Positions 16,340 to 25,482 are shown, numbered from the stretch's first letter. The stretch: DNA of 64,000 nt from Flavobacterium selenitireducens (GCF_014748335.1 NZ_JAAVIY010000004.1:62001-126000), one strand, 5' to 3'. Numbers and translations: made by a program. Notes: generated from the sequence alone by a model not told the origin.

Positions 16340-17392
16340 ATGAAAAAACTCTCGTGGTTCAACAAGTTTATGTGGTTGCTCAACATCGTGCTTACGGTGC
16401 TGACGGTGATCGCCTATGTCTTGCCGTTCCTCGCACCAAAGATGTTTCCGCTGCTTTCGGTACTGACCCTTTTCATGCCGATGTTCTTGATACTGAACGC
16501 CTTTTTCTTTGTCTATTGGGCGGTTTTGCTCAAGAAACAAGTCGTTCTACCGGCTTTGTTGTTGTTGGCAGGCATCACGTTCATCAATAAATTTTACAAG
16601 TTCTCACCAACGGAACTCCCGGATTCCGAAAAGGATTTTACGGTGATGAGCTACAATGTGCGTTTGTTCAATCTCTTCGACTGGATTCCCAACGATGATG
16701 TGGGAGCGACCATCCAGGATTTCATCAACGATCAAAATCCCGACATCGTGTGTTTGCAGGAATATTCCGAACGCGCCAACGTCGACCTCAAAGTCTATCC
16801 GCACAAGTACATCATGATGCAGGGCAACCAGGTTAAGACGGGCCAGGCAATTTATTCCAAGTTTCCGATTATCGACCAGGGAAAACTCGAACTCCCGAAT
16901 TCGAACAACAACGTAGTATATGCCGATATCCGCAAGGGCAAGGACACGATCAGGATTTACAGCATGCATCTGCAATCGATAAAAATCACGCCGGACGTCG
17001 ACGAGATCAACAACGATCATCTCAACAAAATCGACGAGAAAAAGCGAAAGGCAATTTTTAGACGCGCGAGTGAAGCTTTCAAACGACAACAGCAACAAGC
17101 CGAGATTATTCGCGACCACAGGCGCTTGTGCAAATTTCCGGTAATTATTTGCGGCGATATGAACAACAGTGCGTTTTCGTATGTGTACCGCGTGATAAAA
17201 GGCAAGTTGGGAGATGCGTTCGAAGATGCCGGAAAGGGCTTTGGGCAGACGTATAAATTCAAATATTACCCGGCTCGAATCGACTATATTTTCGCCGATC
17301 CTAAATTACAGGTCAAAAGTTTCGTGAATTTTACGGAATTTGAGAACTCCGATCACTACCCGATTATGACGCGGTTGGAGGTTAGGGAGTAG
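16340..17392 (+). CDS. Endonuclease/exonuclease/phosphatase family membrane protein
   Basis: A 350-residue protein. Two or three N-terminal membrane segments (about 10-90) precede a domain with all EEP-fold landmarks: MSYNVRLFN, VCLQEYS, IYSMHLQS, ICGDMNN with the catalytic Asp/Asn, DYIF and SDHYPI. Such proteins cleave phosphodiester bonds in nucleic acids or lipids; the substrate is not evident. It is the last gene of the mutL operon. Confidence 0.9.
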   Translation: MKKLSWFNKFMWLLNIVLTVLTVIAYVLPFLAPKMFPLLSVLTLFMPMFLILNAFFFVYWAVLLKKQVVLPALLLLAGITFINKFYKFSPTELPDSEKDFTVMSYNVRLFNLFDWIPNDDVGATIQDFINDQNPDIVCLQEYSERANVDLKVYPHKYIMMQGNQVKTGQAIYSKFPIIDQGKLELPNSNNNVVYADIRKGKDTIRIYSMHLQSIKITPDVDEINNDHLNKIDEKKRKAIFRRASEAFKRQQQQAEIIRDHRRLCKFPVIICGDMNNSAFSYVYRVIKGKLGDAFEDAGKGFGQTYKFKYYPARIDYIFADPKLQVKSFVNFTEFENSDHYPIMTRLEVRE

Positions 17393-17400
17393 GTTGGTTG

Positions 17401-17424
17401 AAGTTTAAAGCTTAAAGCTTAAAG
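17401..17424 (+). repeat. Short GTTTAAAGCTT word array
   Basis: Three copies of a 7-base word (AAAGCTT/AAAGTTT) between convergent genes. No classical terminator is seen here. Confidence 0.6.
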
Positions 17425-18050
17425 TTGGCAGGTGCGATCAAGGTTTGTCTTTTGAGGTAGTCGAGCGCATATCGTCCTTCGTTGAATAGTAAATCAAGAA
17501 TGCTCAAATTGTTCAGGTAACCAAATTTATCCCCGAAAACCTGGGTATATTCTTCAAACTGGTTTTCATCTTTTTTGCCGTTCGCAAGCATTCGAAGGTC
17601 TGCAACGTCGGGAACTTCATGGAAATATTCCGAGGTTTTGTTCACCTCAAACGGCAATCCAAGGCATTTGTAGACGATCTGCAGCGCTTCCATATTCAAA
17701 TCCATCAGGAATTGGTGTTTCTTGAAGTAAATCGGCGCGATCTCATCCTCGTAATATTCAAAGAAAGGCGAACTTCTGTAAGCGGCTTCAAGCGATTTGA
17801 AATGCAGTTTTTGCCAATCGAAATTCTTTTCTATGCGAATGTCCTTCGTTTTCTGATGACCCGCCGAACTCGTGTGCTTTACCGGAACATTGAGCAACTG
17901 CTTGCCGTTCGGGCTGTAAATGTACATGCGGTTGCGGTTGGTTTGCTTCTGGAAATTGTCTTCCACTTCCAACGTGACGGAATCGGCTTGCGCAATCGAG
18001 ACAAATTGGCTGATTGACGGGAAATAGGTGGGAAAAATAAGAATGTCCAT
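17412..18050 (-). CDS. WbqC-like family protein
   Basis: A 212-residue cytoplasmic protein with WbqC-like family features: FPTYFPSISQF near the N-terminus, NRNRMYIYSPNGKQLLNVPV, then W..LHFKSLEAAYRSSPFFEYY. The family is often found in polysaccharide or O-antigen clusters, but its reaction is unknown. Here it is the last gene of the parA-to-lepB operon, two bases after lepB. Confidence 0.85.
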   Translation of the reverse strand: MDILIFPTYFPSISQFVSIAQADSVTLEVEDNFQKQTNRNRMYIYSPNGKQLLNVPVKHTSSAGHQKTKDIRIEKNFDWQKLHFKSLEAAYRSSPFFEYYEDEIAPIYFKKHQFLMDLNMEALQIVYKCLGLPFEVNKTSEYFHEVPDVADLRMLANGKKDENQFEEYTQVFGDKFGYLNNLSILDLLFNEGRYALDYLKRQTLIAPANFKL

Positions 18051-18052
18051 TA

Positions 18053-19609
18053 TTATTCCTTTGCGGCTTTTCGTTTGTTGATAAAATAGCTGGCCACGAA
18101 GTAAAGTCCCAATGCAATCAGGAAAAACTTAAAATAGGAAGTCGGTTCGCCTTCGCCTCCTACGGTTGTAAACATGCGCTCCCAGCGAATCTTGTCGAAC
18201 CCGCCTTTGTTGGGATCCAAACTCATCCAAATGAACACCGGCTTTCCGACGACGTGGTTTTCCGGTACAAATCCCCAATACCGGCTGTCTTCGGACCGGT
18301 GGCGGTTGTCGCCCATCATCCAATAATAATTCTGCGCGAACGTGTAAGAGGTGGCTACTTTTCCATCGATGCGGATTTCTTCACCGTTTACCTTGAGGTC
18401 GTGTCCTTCGAATTCCTCAATTATTTTTTTGTAGAACGGTAGCGAAGTGCGTTTCAAAGCCACCGTTTTCCCTTGCTCCGGAATATAGATCGGGCCGTAA
18501 TTGTCGATTGTCCAGTTCGTGTAACCTTTAGGGAAAACCACCGATTGGGCATTGCTCTTTTTATCGAGGTTTTTGGTAACGGAAACTACGCCGGGCACTT
18601 TGCGAAGCGCTTCGGCACCACGCTCGGTAATGGCGCTGATGAGCAATGTGTCGCGTCTCTCGCTGATAAAGCCTGCACCGTCCGTAACGTCGAGGCTGCG
18701 CAACAGGTATTCAAAGTCGATTGGCGTCTTTCCGTCAAATGTCACAAAGTAGGCGGTCTGTGGTCGCGATCTTTCCGGAAGGATGAGTTTCTTGCCGTTG
18801 ATGACGACGTCCCCGTCCACTATCGAAAGACTGTCGCCCGGCGTTCCCACGCAGCGTTTGACGTAATTCGATTTCTTGTCGACCGGCTTGTTCACGCGAG
18901 GCCCCGGAACAAAAAAGCGCTCGACCGTATCGACGGGCCAGTTGAAGACCACAATGTCGTTCTTTTCGATTTTTTCGAATCCCGGAAAGCGGAAGCTCGG
19001 CAATTGCGGCTTAAACAGGTACGAACGCTTGTTGATGATCGGAATCGTGTCGTGTACCATCGGAAGCGCCACTGTCGTAGAAGGCGTACGCGCCCCATAA
19101 TGGAACTTGCTCACAAACAGGAAATCTCCGATAAGCAACGATTTTTCGAGTGAGGATGTCGGAATTGTGAACGGTTGCATAATGTACGTATGCACGACGG
19201 TGGCCACGACAACCGCGAAAAGCAGCGAACTCAGCGTATCGCCCGCCTTCGATTTGGAACGCAACTCCCTGTCCGGAATGTGGTTCAGCGGCTGGGTGTA
19301 ATTGACGTAGTAAATGTAAAGCCCTAAAGTAAAGATCCCAAGCAACGTGTCCTGGGTGGAATTTTTTCCGAAACTCCTGAGCGTCTCCACCCAGACCACC
19401 GGGAACATGATAAGGTTTACGACGGGAACGAACAGCAAAATCGTCCACCAAGTCGGGCGGTTGATGATTTTCATGAGCACGATGGCGTTGTAGATCGGCA
19501 CGGCGGCTTCCCAGCGCTTATGTCCGGCGGCTTCGTATAATTTCCAGGTTCCTGCGAAGTGCACCACTTGCACGATCAGGAAAAAAATAAACCATTGTGT
19601 CAATGTCAT
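18053..19609 (-). CDS. lepB: Signal peptidase I, extended form
   Basis: A 518-residue signal peptidase, roughly twice the minimal bacterial size, as I recall for other Bacteroidota. The N-terminal 145 residues hold three or four hydrophobic segments. The catalytic serine is Ser153 in PTSSLEKSL and the general-base lysine is Lys251 in YVKRCVGTPGDS. Box E is present as MGDNRHRSEDSRYWGFV near residue 455. A long inserted beta region separates the boxes. It removes signal peptides of exported proteins at the outer face of the inner membrane. Confidence 0.95.
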   Translation of the reverse strand: MTLTQWFIFFLIVQVVHFAGTWKLYEAAGHKRWEAAVPIYNAIVLMKIINRPTWWTILLFVPVVNLIMFPVVWVETLRSFGKNSTQDTLLGIFTLGLYIYYVNYTQPLNHIPDRELRSKSKAGDTLSSLLFAVVVATVVHTYIMQPFTIPTSSLEKSLLIGDFLFVSKFHYGARTPSTTVALPMVHDTIPIINKRSYLFKPQLPSFRFPGFEKIEKNDIVVFNWPVDTVERFFVPGPRVNKPVDKKSNYVKRCVGTPGDSLSIVDGDVVINGKKLILPERSRPQTAYFVTFDGKTPIDFEYLLRSLDVTDGAGFISERRDTLLISAITERGAEALRKVPGVVSVTKNLDKKSNAQSVVFPKGYTNWTIDNYGPIYIPEQGKTVALKRTSLPFYKKIIEEFEGHDLKVNGEEIRIDGKVATSYTFAQNYYWMMGDNRHRSEDSRYWGFVPENHVVGKPVFIWMSLDPNKGGFDKIRWERMFTTVGGEGEPTSYFKFFLIALGLYFVASYFINKRKAAKE

Positions 19610-19672
19610 GTCCGTAAGTTTTTATGCGTAAGTCGGAATCGCGTTCGAGGCGTTACCGTATTGTGATAAATT

Positions 19673-20371
19673 TTAGATTGCCAGCACGTCTTTCATTGAA
19701 AAAACGCCGGTTTTCCCGACGAGCCATTCGGAAGCGATCACCGCTCCGTAAGCAAAGCCCTCGCGACTGTGGGCGGTATGCGTGATTTCGATCCTGTCCA
19801 CGTCGGAATCGTAAAAAACCGTGTGCGTTCCGGGAACATTTTCGATGCGTTTGGCCTCGATAAGGATTTCATCTGACTTTGCATCCGACAATGCCCAACT
19901 TGAATAATCGGAATTTTCGATGATGTCTTTTGCAAGCGAAATCGCCGTTCCGCTTGGAGCGTCAAGCTTTTGCGTGTGATGGATTTCTTTCATGCGGACT
20001 TTGTAATCCGGGAATTTTGCCATCATTTTAGCCAATTGCTCGTTGAGATTGAAAAACAGGTTCACGCCGAGGCTGAAGTTCGATCCGTAAAGGAAAGCGC
20101 CGTTTTTATCCTCGCACAATCCCGCCATCTTATGGAAGTTGTCGAGCCAGCCGGTCGTACCTGAAACAACGGGAATCCCGCCTTCGAGGCAAGCGGTGAT
20201 ATTTCCAACGGCGGCATCGGGCACGCTGAAATCAATAGCGACATCGGCATTTTCAAGACCGTCAAACGAATCAGCGCTCTTTTTGCGCAACACGATGTCG
20301 TGACCACGTTCCAAAGCGATACGTTCAATTATCTGACCCATTCGGCCATATCCCAAAAGCGCAATTTTCAT
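19673..20371 (-). CDS. dapB: 4-hydroxy-tetrahydrodipicolinate reductase
   Basis: A 232-residue enzyme reducing HTPA to tetrahydrodipicolinate with NAD(P)H in the diaminopimelate/lysine pathway. The nucleotide-binding motif is GYGRMG (7-12). The active-site block EIHHTQKLDAPSGTA covers about 129-143, with the catalytic His pair and Lys135. It directly abuts the DUF5683 gene with no spacer and is followed after 63 bases by lepB. Confidence 0.97.
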   Translation of the reverse strand: MKIALLGYGRMGQIIERIALERGHDIVLRKKSADSFDGLENADVAIDFSVPDAAVGNITACLEGGIPVVSGTTGWLDNFHKMAGLCEDKNGAFLYGSNFSLGVNLFFNLNEQLAKMMAKFPDYKVRMKEIHHTQKLDAPSGTAISLAKDIIENSDYSSWALSDAKSDEILIEAKRIENVPGTHTVFYDSDVDRIEITHTAHSREGFAYGAVIASEWLVGKTGVFSMKDVLAI

Positions 20372-20932
20372 CTAGAATCTATAATTTAAAGTAAGGCCAA
20401 TCGTGGGTTTGGAATACATGTCCTGCTGGATCAGATCCGGTTCGAGCGTCAAGTCGTTGCTCACGTTGAACTGTTTCAGATGCGCATCGATATTGGCGTC
20501 GACGATGTTGAGCACGTAAAATCCGACGGCAAACAAAAGCGAATACTCACGATTTTTCTTATAGCCGCGTTGGGCGCTTATCAAACGCTGATCGTCAAGG
20601 TATTGATACTCATCGTCGTAATAGCCGGCAAGTCGTCGCTTGTAGGCATCGCGTACTTTTTTGTATTTGGTGTTCTGGTCGGAATAAAAATACAAGCTCG
20701 TCCCGATGGCGCCATAAACCAATGGCACTTTCCAATACCGCTTGTTGTAAACCTGGCCCAATCCCGGCACGATCGCGGAATAAAACGCCGCTTTCGCAGG
20801 CCGCAACGGATCGATCACCTTGTTGGTCACGGTCGTATCGGCCTGGGCCAACGCTTCCACTTTCTGCACTTTTTGGCCAAAAGCCGAAAGAGCCGAAAAA
20901 ACCAGCAATGCTATGAAAGCCCGCATTTTCAC
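20372..20932 (-). CDS. DUF5683 domain protein
   Basis: A 186-residue protein with a signal peptide (ending near SAFGQ), then RPAKAAFYSAIVPGLGQVYN, where PGLGQVYN is the family hallmark, two hydrophobic segments and a tyrosine-rich C-terminus ending in a beta-like LTLNYRF. The last residue being Phe suggests an outer-membrane or periplasmic location. Function is unknown. It overlaps parB by four bases and abuts dapB. Confidence 0.85.
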   Translation of the reverse strand: MKMRAFIALLVFSALSAFGQKVQKVEALAQADTTVTNKVIDPLRPAKAAFYSAIVPGLGQVYNKRYWKVPLVYGAIGTSLYFYSDQNTKYKKVRDAYKRRLAGYYDDEYQYLDDQRLISAQRGYKKNREYSLLFAVGFYVLNIVDANIDAHLKQFNVSNDLTLEPDLIQQDMYSKPTIGLTLNYRF

Positions 20933-21828
20933 GACCCTTGTATCAATTTGACGATGCGGTTGAAATCTTCTTCGGAATGGAACGGGATCGTAATTTTTCC
21001 TTTTCCGTTCGCGGCCACTTTCACATCTACTTTGGCGCCGAAATAACCTGCGATCGCTTTTTTGTCGTCAATGTCCACAGAAAATCCGGTCGCTTTCGAC
21101 TTTGCGGTTTTGGGCTTCTGGCTTTCGTGGTAATTGCGCACCAATTCCTCGGTCTCGCGAACCGAAAGATTCTGGCTGATGATTTTGTGGTAGATATCGG
21201 TTTGGGCGTCGTGATCGTCTATGTTGATGATCGCACGGCCGTGTCCCATCGAAATAAAGCCGTCGCGGATACCCGTCTGGATGATAGGATCCAACTTGAG
21301 CAAACGCAAATAGTTCGCTATCGTCGAACGCTTCTTGCCGACGCGGTCGCTCATCTGCTCCTGCGTCAACTGGATTTCGTCAATCAAACGCTGGTAGGAA
21401 AGCGCAATCTCGATAGGATCCAAATCATGTCTCTGGATGTTTTCCACCAACGCCATCGTAAGGGATTCGTTGTCGTTCGCGATCCTGATGTAAGCGGGAA
21501 TCGTGGCCAATCCGGCGATTTTGGACGCTCGCAAACGGCGTTCTCCAGAAATCAGTTGGTATTTGTTGAAATCGGTTTTGCGGACGGTAATCGGTTGGAT
21601 CACGCCCAATTCGCGAATCGACGTCGCCAATTCCTGGAGCGCTTCCTCATTGAAATTCGAGCGCGGCTGGAACGGGTTGATTTCGATGGCCGCAAGGTCG
21701 AGTTCGATGATGTTGCCGATGACCTTGTCGGCGTTTTTGTCGTCTATAGATTGGATATTGTTCTCTGGATCCTTCAGCAAAGCCGATAAACCTCTTCCCA
21801 ACGCCTGTTTTTTGATAGCCTGTGCCAT
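20929..21828 (-). CDS. parB: Chromosome partitioning protein ParB
   Basis: A 299-residue ParB/Spo0J-type CTPase and DNA clamp that binds parS and acts with ParA in chromosome segregation. Visible are LGRGLSALL at the N-terminus, NPFQPRSNF, the CTP-site block GERRLRASKIAGL, and the helix-turn-helix LTQEQMSDRVGKKRSTIANY. A basic C-terminal dimerisation domain follows. It lies six bases after parA. No parS-like palindrome was noticed in the window. Confidence 0.95.
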   Translation of the reverse strand: MAQAIKKQALGRGLSALLKDPENNIQSIDDKNADKVIGNIIELDLAAIEINPFQPRSNFNEEALQELATSIRELGVIQPITVRKTDFNKYQLISGERRLRASKIAGLATIPAYIRIANDNESLTMALVENIQRHDLDPIEIALSYQRLIDEIQLTQEQMSDRVGKKRSTIANYLRLLKLDPIIQTGIRDGFISMGHGRAIINIDDHDAQTDIYHKIISQNLSVRETEELVRNYHESQKPKTAKSKATGFSVDIDDKKAIAGYFGAKVDVKVAANGKGKITIPFHSEEDFNRIVKLIQGS

Positions 21829-21834
21829 TTCCGC

Positions 21835-22599
21835 TTAATTGTTTTTCTTGATAATTTCCTGGGCAAGGTGCAAATAATTCGTCGCCCCTTTGCTCGTCGC
21901 GTCATAATTGATGATGCTCTCGCCATAACTCGGCGCCTCGCTCAATTTCACGTTTCTCTGGATGATCGTTTCAAAAACCATGTCCCCGAAATGTTTCTGG
22001 ACTTCCTCGACCACCTGGTTGCTCAAACGCAGACGCGAATCGTACATCGTCAACAGCAAGCCTTCGATATCGAGGTTCGGATTGTGGATTTTCTGGACGC
22101 TCTTGATCGTATTTAACAGTTTGCCGAGACCTTCCAACGCAAAATATTCGCACTGAATCGGAATTACTACAGAATCGGCCGCCGTCAGCGCGTTCAACGT
22201 CAAAAGCCCGAGAGAAGGAGCGCAGTCGATGAGGATATAATCGTAATTTTCGCGTGTCTCGGCAAGTGCCTGCTTGAGCATGTATTCTCGGTTTTCCTTG
22301 TCGACGAGTTCGATCTCGATGGCAACAAGGTCGATATGGGCTGCAATCATGCTCACGTTTGGAGCCGATGTCGGCACGATCGCCTCTTCCGCCGTGATGC
22401 TGTGTTCCAAAAGCTGGTACGTCCCTTTTGTCACGTTCTCTATGTCAAGCCCGAGGCCCGAACCGGCATTGGCCTGAGGATCGGCATCGATAAGCAATAC
22501 TTTTTTTTCGAGAACACCAAGCGCGGCAGCGAGGTTGACCGAAGTTGTCGTCTTTCCGACACCGCCTTTCTGGTTGGCAATGGCAATGATTTTACCCAT
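21835..22599 (-). CDS. parA: Chromosome partitioning ATPase ParA
   Basis: A 254-residue ParA/Soj ATPase. The deviant Walker A motif is KGGVGKTTTSVNLAAALG near residue 10; DADPQ follows, and Walker B lies in YDYILIDCAPSLGLLTLNAL. It forms ATP-dependent dimers on the nucleoid that move ParB-parS complexes. It is the first gene of a five- or six-gene minus-strand operon reaching lepB and the WbqC-like gene. Confidence 0.96.
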   Translation of the reverse strand: MGKIIAIANQKGGVGKTTTSVNLAAALGVLEKKVLLIDADPQANAGSGLGLDIENVTKGTYQLLEHSITAEEAIVPTSAPNVSMIAAHIDLVAIEIELVDKENREYMLKQALAETRENYDYILIDCAPSLGLLTLNALTAADSVVIPIQCEYFALEGLGKLLNTIKSVQKIHNPNLDIEGLLLTMYDSRLRLSNQVVEEVQKHFGDMVFETIIQRNVKLSEAPSYGESIINYDATSKGATNYLHLAQEIIKKNN

Positions 22600-22655
22600 G
22601 AATCAGTTTGAAATTTTGAGCCGTAAAAATACAATTATTTGCGGGTAAATCAAGG

Positions 22656-22703
22656 CAATTGGCAATAGACAATAGACAATTAACAATTAATAATTAACAA
22701 TTT
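22656..22703 (+). repeat. ACAATTAACAATT word array
   Basis: Repeated 7-10 base words GGCAATAGAC, AATAGACAATT and AACAATTAATAATT. It lies about 50 bases before long hairpin repeat L2, as other word arrays do before S2 and L5. Confidence 0.7.
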
Positions 22704-22754
22704 CGGAAGCGGTTGGAAATTAAGAAGTTGTATTGTTTTTTTTGGCAGCTTTTT

Positions 22755-22890
22755 CCCGCTCTCCGCTGCAAGTTTTTCGCGGCTTGCGGCATTTTGCAGC
22801 GCCTGACGCGCGCTTCCTGCGGTCGCGTCGTCAGGCACGCAAAATGGGCCGCGATCCGGCAAAAAAGCTTTTCGCTGCGATCGGGGCTGG
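22755..22890 (+). repeat. Long hairpin repeat, copy L2
   Basis: Left end CCCGCTCTCCGCT, central hairpin GCCTGACGC...GCTTCCTGCGGTCGC...GTCAGGC, outer pairing of CGCGGC and CATTTTGC with GCAAAATG and GCCGCG, right end TTCGCTGCGATCGGGGCTG. It lies about 100 bases upstream of the hemolysin III-like gene. The frame open through it into that gene is repeat-derived. Confidence 0.75.
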
Positions 22891-22988
22891 AACCTATCGC
22901 GCAAACCGACCAACGGTTAAAAAAACTTTATCATTTCCTTAAAATCACATCTCGCGGGCTCTTCCTAAATTTACGGCAAACCAGCCTT

Positions 22989-23627
22989 ATGATACTCAAA
23001 CGCAATCGGGCCAAAGAAGAATTTTGGAACGTCGCAACCCACGGACTGGGTGCATTGCTGTCTATTGTGGCGGCAGTCTTCATGTTTGTTTTTTCGTGGC
23101 GCAACGGAAGCGCGATCGACCTTGTGGCATCTGGTGTTTTTGGGTTCACACTGATTTTGCTGTACTCGGCCTCGACCGTTTACCACGCCATGACCCGCCT
23201 GCGGTGGAAGCGTCTTTTTCAGCGAATCGACCACCTCTGTATCTATTTGCTGATCGCGGGCACTTATACGCCTGTGGCCTTGCTCGGTTTGAAAGGAACT
23301 TGGGGCTGGATTTTATTCGGGATGAGTTGGGCGTTCGTGGTGGCGGGTTTCGTCTTTAAGTTTTCACCTTTGCGCCGTTCCGAAAAATTGTCGCTCGTTT
23401 TATACGGGCTCATGGGTTGGATGGCGATCCTCGTTGCAAAACCGCTTTTGGAAACCTTGGCGCCCGGCGCGCTGTGGCTGATTTTGGCTGGCGGTTTGTG
23501 CTATACTTTCGGGATTTATTTCTACGCGAAACAACGGAAACCCTATTATCACGCGATTTGGCACGTATTCGTTTTGGCGGGTAGCGCCTGTCATTTTTTT
23601 AGCGTTTTCCTGTATTTGGTGCCGTGA
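22989..23627 (+). CDS. Hemolysin III (PAQR-type) membrane protein
   Basis: A 212-residue protein with seven hydrophobic segments and the HlyIII signature: EEFWNVATHGLGALLS with a conserved His, YSASTVYH, RIDHLCIYLLIAGTYTP, and a final WHVFVLAGSACHFF. The three His clusters and the Asp/Ser match the metal-binding set of the PAQR superfamily. The start is set at ATG 22989 because the upstream open frame encodes only repeat L2 sequence. Its role in bacteria is unclear despite the name. Confidence 0.92.
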   Translation: MILKRNRAKEEFWNVATHGLGALLSIVAAVFMFVFSWRNGSAIDLVASGVFGFTLILLYSASTVYHAMTRLRWKRLFQRIDHLCIYLLIAGTYTPVALLGLKGTWGWILFGMSWAFVVAGFVFKFSPLRRSEKLSLVLYGLMGWMAILVAKPLLETLAPGALWLILAGGLCYTFGIYFYAKQRKPYYHAIWHVFVLAGSACHFFSVFLYLVP

Positions 23628-23940
23628 ATCGTAGCGCAGGCATTTCGGTCAAAACAAAAAGGCGTCGACAAGATCGGCTAAAAAAGCGGGAGTCAGAAAT
23701 TTCTGATACATAAAAAAGCCACCACCACCCACCCGTAAATTTATCGGAATTCAACATGCGGCCAATACAGAAAAACTGTACAAATCCTTAAACTTTTCCA
23801 CGCAACACCTCCGCATCCCAACAAACCGACAACCCGCGGCGATCCCGCATCAAAACACAACCTGATCCGCATCATCATCCAAGCGTTTGCCAAGCTGCCA
23901 GCAATCAACTAAACGGTTCCGCTAAAAACCAAGCAGCCCT
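23628..23940. other. Intergenic stretch without recognised content
   Basis: About 310 bases between convergent genes. No gene, strong hairpin, tandem repeat or promoter box was identified. Confidence 0.5.
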
Positions 23941-24423
23941 TTAATCCAATCTGTACACAAACTCCTCAATTTCCCTTTTTCGAGCGTTCGCATAACCTTT
24001 ATCGGTTCCAATCCTGATAAAACCGCAACGTTCCAACACCTTTTGGGAACCGATATTGTCGAATGCGACGCGACCGAAAAGCGGCCGTTGGCGTTCCGTG
24101 GCGAGCAATTCCCCAAGCGCTGCCGATGCGATGCCGCCTCCCCAAAACGCCCGGTCGATCCAATACGTGATTTCTGCCTTCGAGTCGATCTCGAACTTGG
24201 CGATGCTTCCCACGATCACATCGCGTTGCCATATCGTGAAGTTGTTCACCGACGGATCTGCGAACAGTCTTGTGAATTTCTCGATGTAAGCCTTTTTATC
24301 GGCAGGGTCGGCAGCGGTAAAGGCGGCAAGATGGTTCGCTTTTTCATCGAGCTGGAACTCGAAAAGGCGGTCGAGATCGTCAAGCGTCGTCTTCCTGAGC
24401 ACAAGGTTGTGTTTGGTTTCCAT
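23941..24423 (-). CDS. GNAT-family N-acetyltransferase
   Basis: A 160-residue RimJ/RimL-like acetyltransferase (GNAT_3 type). The N-terminus LVLRKTTLDDLDRLFEFQLD, the central strand TYWIDRAFWGGGIASAAL with the acetyl-CoA-binding loop, and FDNIGSQKVLERCGF near the end are family landmarks. The acceptor cannot be predicted. It stands alone; the XRE regulator lies upstream on the same strand with a 34-base gap. Confidence 0.85.
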   Translation of the reverse strand: METKHNLVLRKTTLDDLDRLFEFQLDEKANHLAAFTAADPADKKAYIEKFTRLFADPSVNNFTIWQRDVIVGSIAKFEIDSKAEITYWIDRAFWGGGIASAALGELLATERQRPLFGRVAFDNIGSQKVLERCGFIRIGTDKGYANARKREIEEFVYRLD

Positions 24424-24457
24424 GCCGTTTGTTTTGTGTTTTGCTGACGGTTTGCAA

Positions 24458-25216
24458 TCAGCCTTTGCCTAAAAGCGATTTCAGGCTCACGAAACCTTCC
24501 CTCATTTCTCGCGTAAGCTCGTCGAGCGAAGAAGCCGGGTGGCCCAGGTTACTTGTGATTTTTGCAGTCACCCGCCACATTTCCCTGACGTCGGCCGGTT
24601 GTAAGTCGATCGGCGGATAGAGGGAATTGAGCGATATGAGCCGCAGTCCCGAGGTCGTAAGTTGCGCTTTCTTGACCACTACGGTATCGGCCAGGACCAC
24701 GACATAAACGGAGTTTTCAGACAGTCCGGCGAGCGATTCCTCGGCTTTTGCAATGACCCATTCGCCCTGTTGCAAAACCGGTAGCATGCTGTCGCCTTGC
24801 ACCTGGAAAGCGCGGAAACTCGCATTCCGGTACTCGGGCAGCGGAAGCCGGAATGCCGGCAGTGTGTCGTACCATTCGGGATCCTGCAAATTGTGGGCGT
24901 AACCGGCCGAAGCTTTCACATTCACCATCGCGATGTTTTCGTTGCTCTCCACGTCGAGCGTAACCACTTTTGGCATAAGCGGAACGGTCACTTCGAGGTG
25001 CCGTTGCTCGCTTTCACCGTAAAGCCACAGAGGATTGATGCTGTAAACCTGTAACAAACGGGCTACGACCGCGCCGGAAAGACGGGTTTTGCCGCGCTCG
25101 ATATCGGCGATGCTGCCTTTGATGCGCAAAGCTTTGGCAAACGCCTGTTGCGTCATGTTGAGTTCTTGCCGCAATTGCCTGAACCGCAGCGTTTCGATGA
25201 GGAGTTCTTCTGCCAT
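24458..25216 (-). CDS. XRE-type HTH regulator with S24/LexA-like peptidase domain
   Basis: A 252-residue protein. The N-terminal helix-turn-helix spans about 8-60 (LRQELNMTQQAFAKALRIKG), a linker carries an Ala-Gly pair (KASAGY, 101-106), and the C-terminal LexA-like domain has Ser143 in VQGDSML and a lysine at 182 or 183 in VVVKKAQ, the expected catalytic dyad. Such repressors can be inactivated by self-cleavage in stress. The start at ATG 25216 is supported by a TATATTTG box immediately upstream; the frame is open further but only through repeat L3. Confidence 0.88.
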   Translation of the reverse strand: MAEELLIETLRFRQLRQELNMTQQAFAKALRIKGSIADIERGKTRLSGAVVARLLQVYSINPLWLYGESEQRHLEVTVPLMPKVVTLDVESNENIAMVNVKASAGYAHNLQDPEWYDTLPAFRLPLPEYRNASFRAFQVQGDSMLPVLQQGEWVIAKAEESLAGLSENSVYVVVLADTVVVKKAQLTTSGLRLISLNSLYPPIDLQPADVREMWRVTAKITSNLGHPASSLDELTREMREGFVSLKSLLGKG

Positions 25217-25221
25217 GTCGG

Positions 25222-25229
25222 CAAATATA
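25222..25229 (-). promoter_or_regulatory. Predicted -7 box of the XRE/S24 gene; possibly leaderless transcript
   Basis: TATATTTG on the minus strand ends only five bases before the ATG at 25216, so the transcript may begin at or within a few bases of the start codon. Confidence 0.5.
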
Positions 25230-25350
25230 GCGATTGGAATTTGTTTTTCGAGGTGTTTGTAGGAGAAAATCCAGTAGGCGAATGGAAATATTCCAATGTG
25301 GTTTTGGACCGAAGTTTTGGAATCGTGACGGCTATTGCGTTTTGCACGTG

Positions 25351-25482
25351 CAGCCCCGATGGAAGCGGCAGCCCCGACGCCCTTTCCCGTACTTTTCACG
25401 CGGGGCGCGGCGACCGTAGGAAGCCCGCGCCCCGCCGATGAAAAGAAGAGGCAAGGGCAAGGGCTAAAGCGCACAGCGGGAA
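25351..25482 (-). repeat. Long hairpin repeat, copy L3 (minus orientation)
   Basis: Read on the minus strand: left end TTCCCGCTGTGCGCT, outer arm CTTTTCAT pairing with a GAAAAG arm, central hairpin GCGGGGCGCGGGCTTCCTAC then GGTCGCCGCGCCCCGC, right end GCCGCTTCCATCGGGGCTG. It fills the gap between the lipocalin-like and XRE genes, which read the same way. Confidence 0.75.

Noticed and set aside
20938..21789. A 283-codon frame antisense to parB
   Set aside because: Shadow frame; parB has full family motifs on the other strand.
22713..22988. N-terminal extension of the hemolysin III-like protein
   Set aside because: It is translated repeat L2; family members start at the ATG at 22989.
25217..25474. 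N-terminal extension of the XRE/S24 protein
   Set aside because: It runs through repeat L3 and across the predicted promoter.
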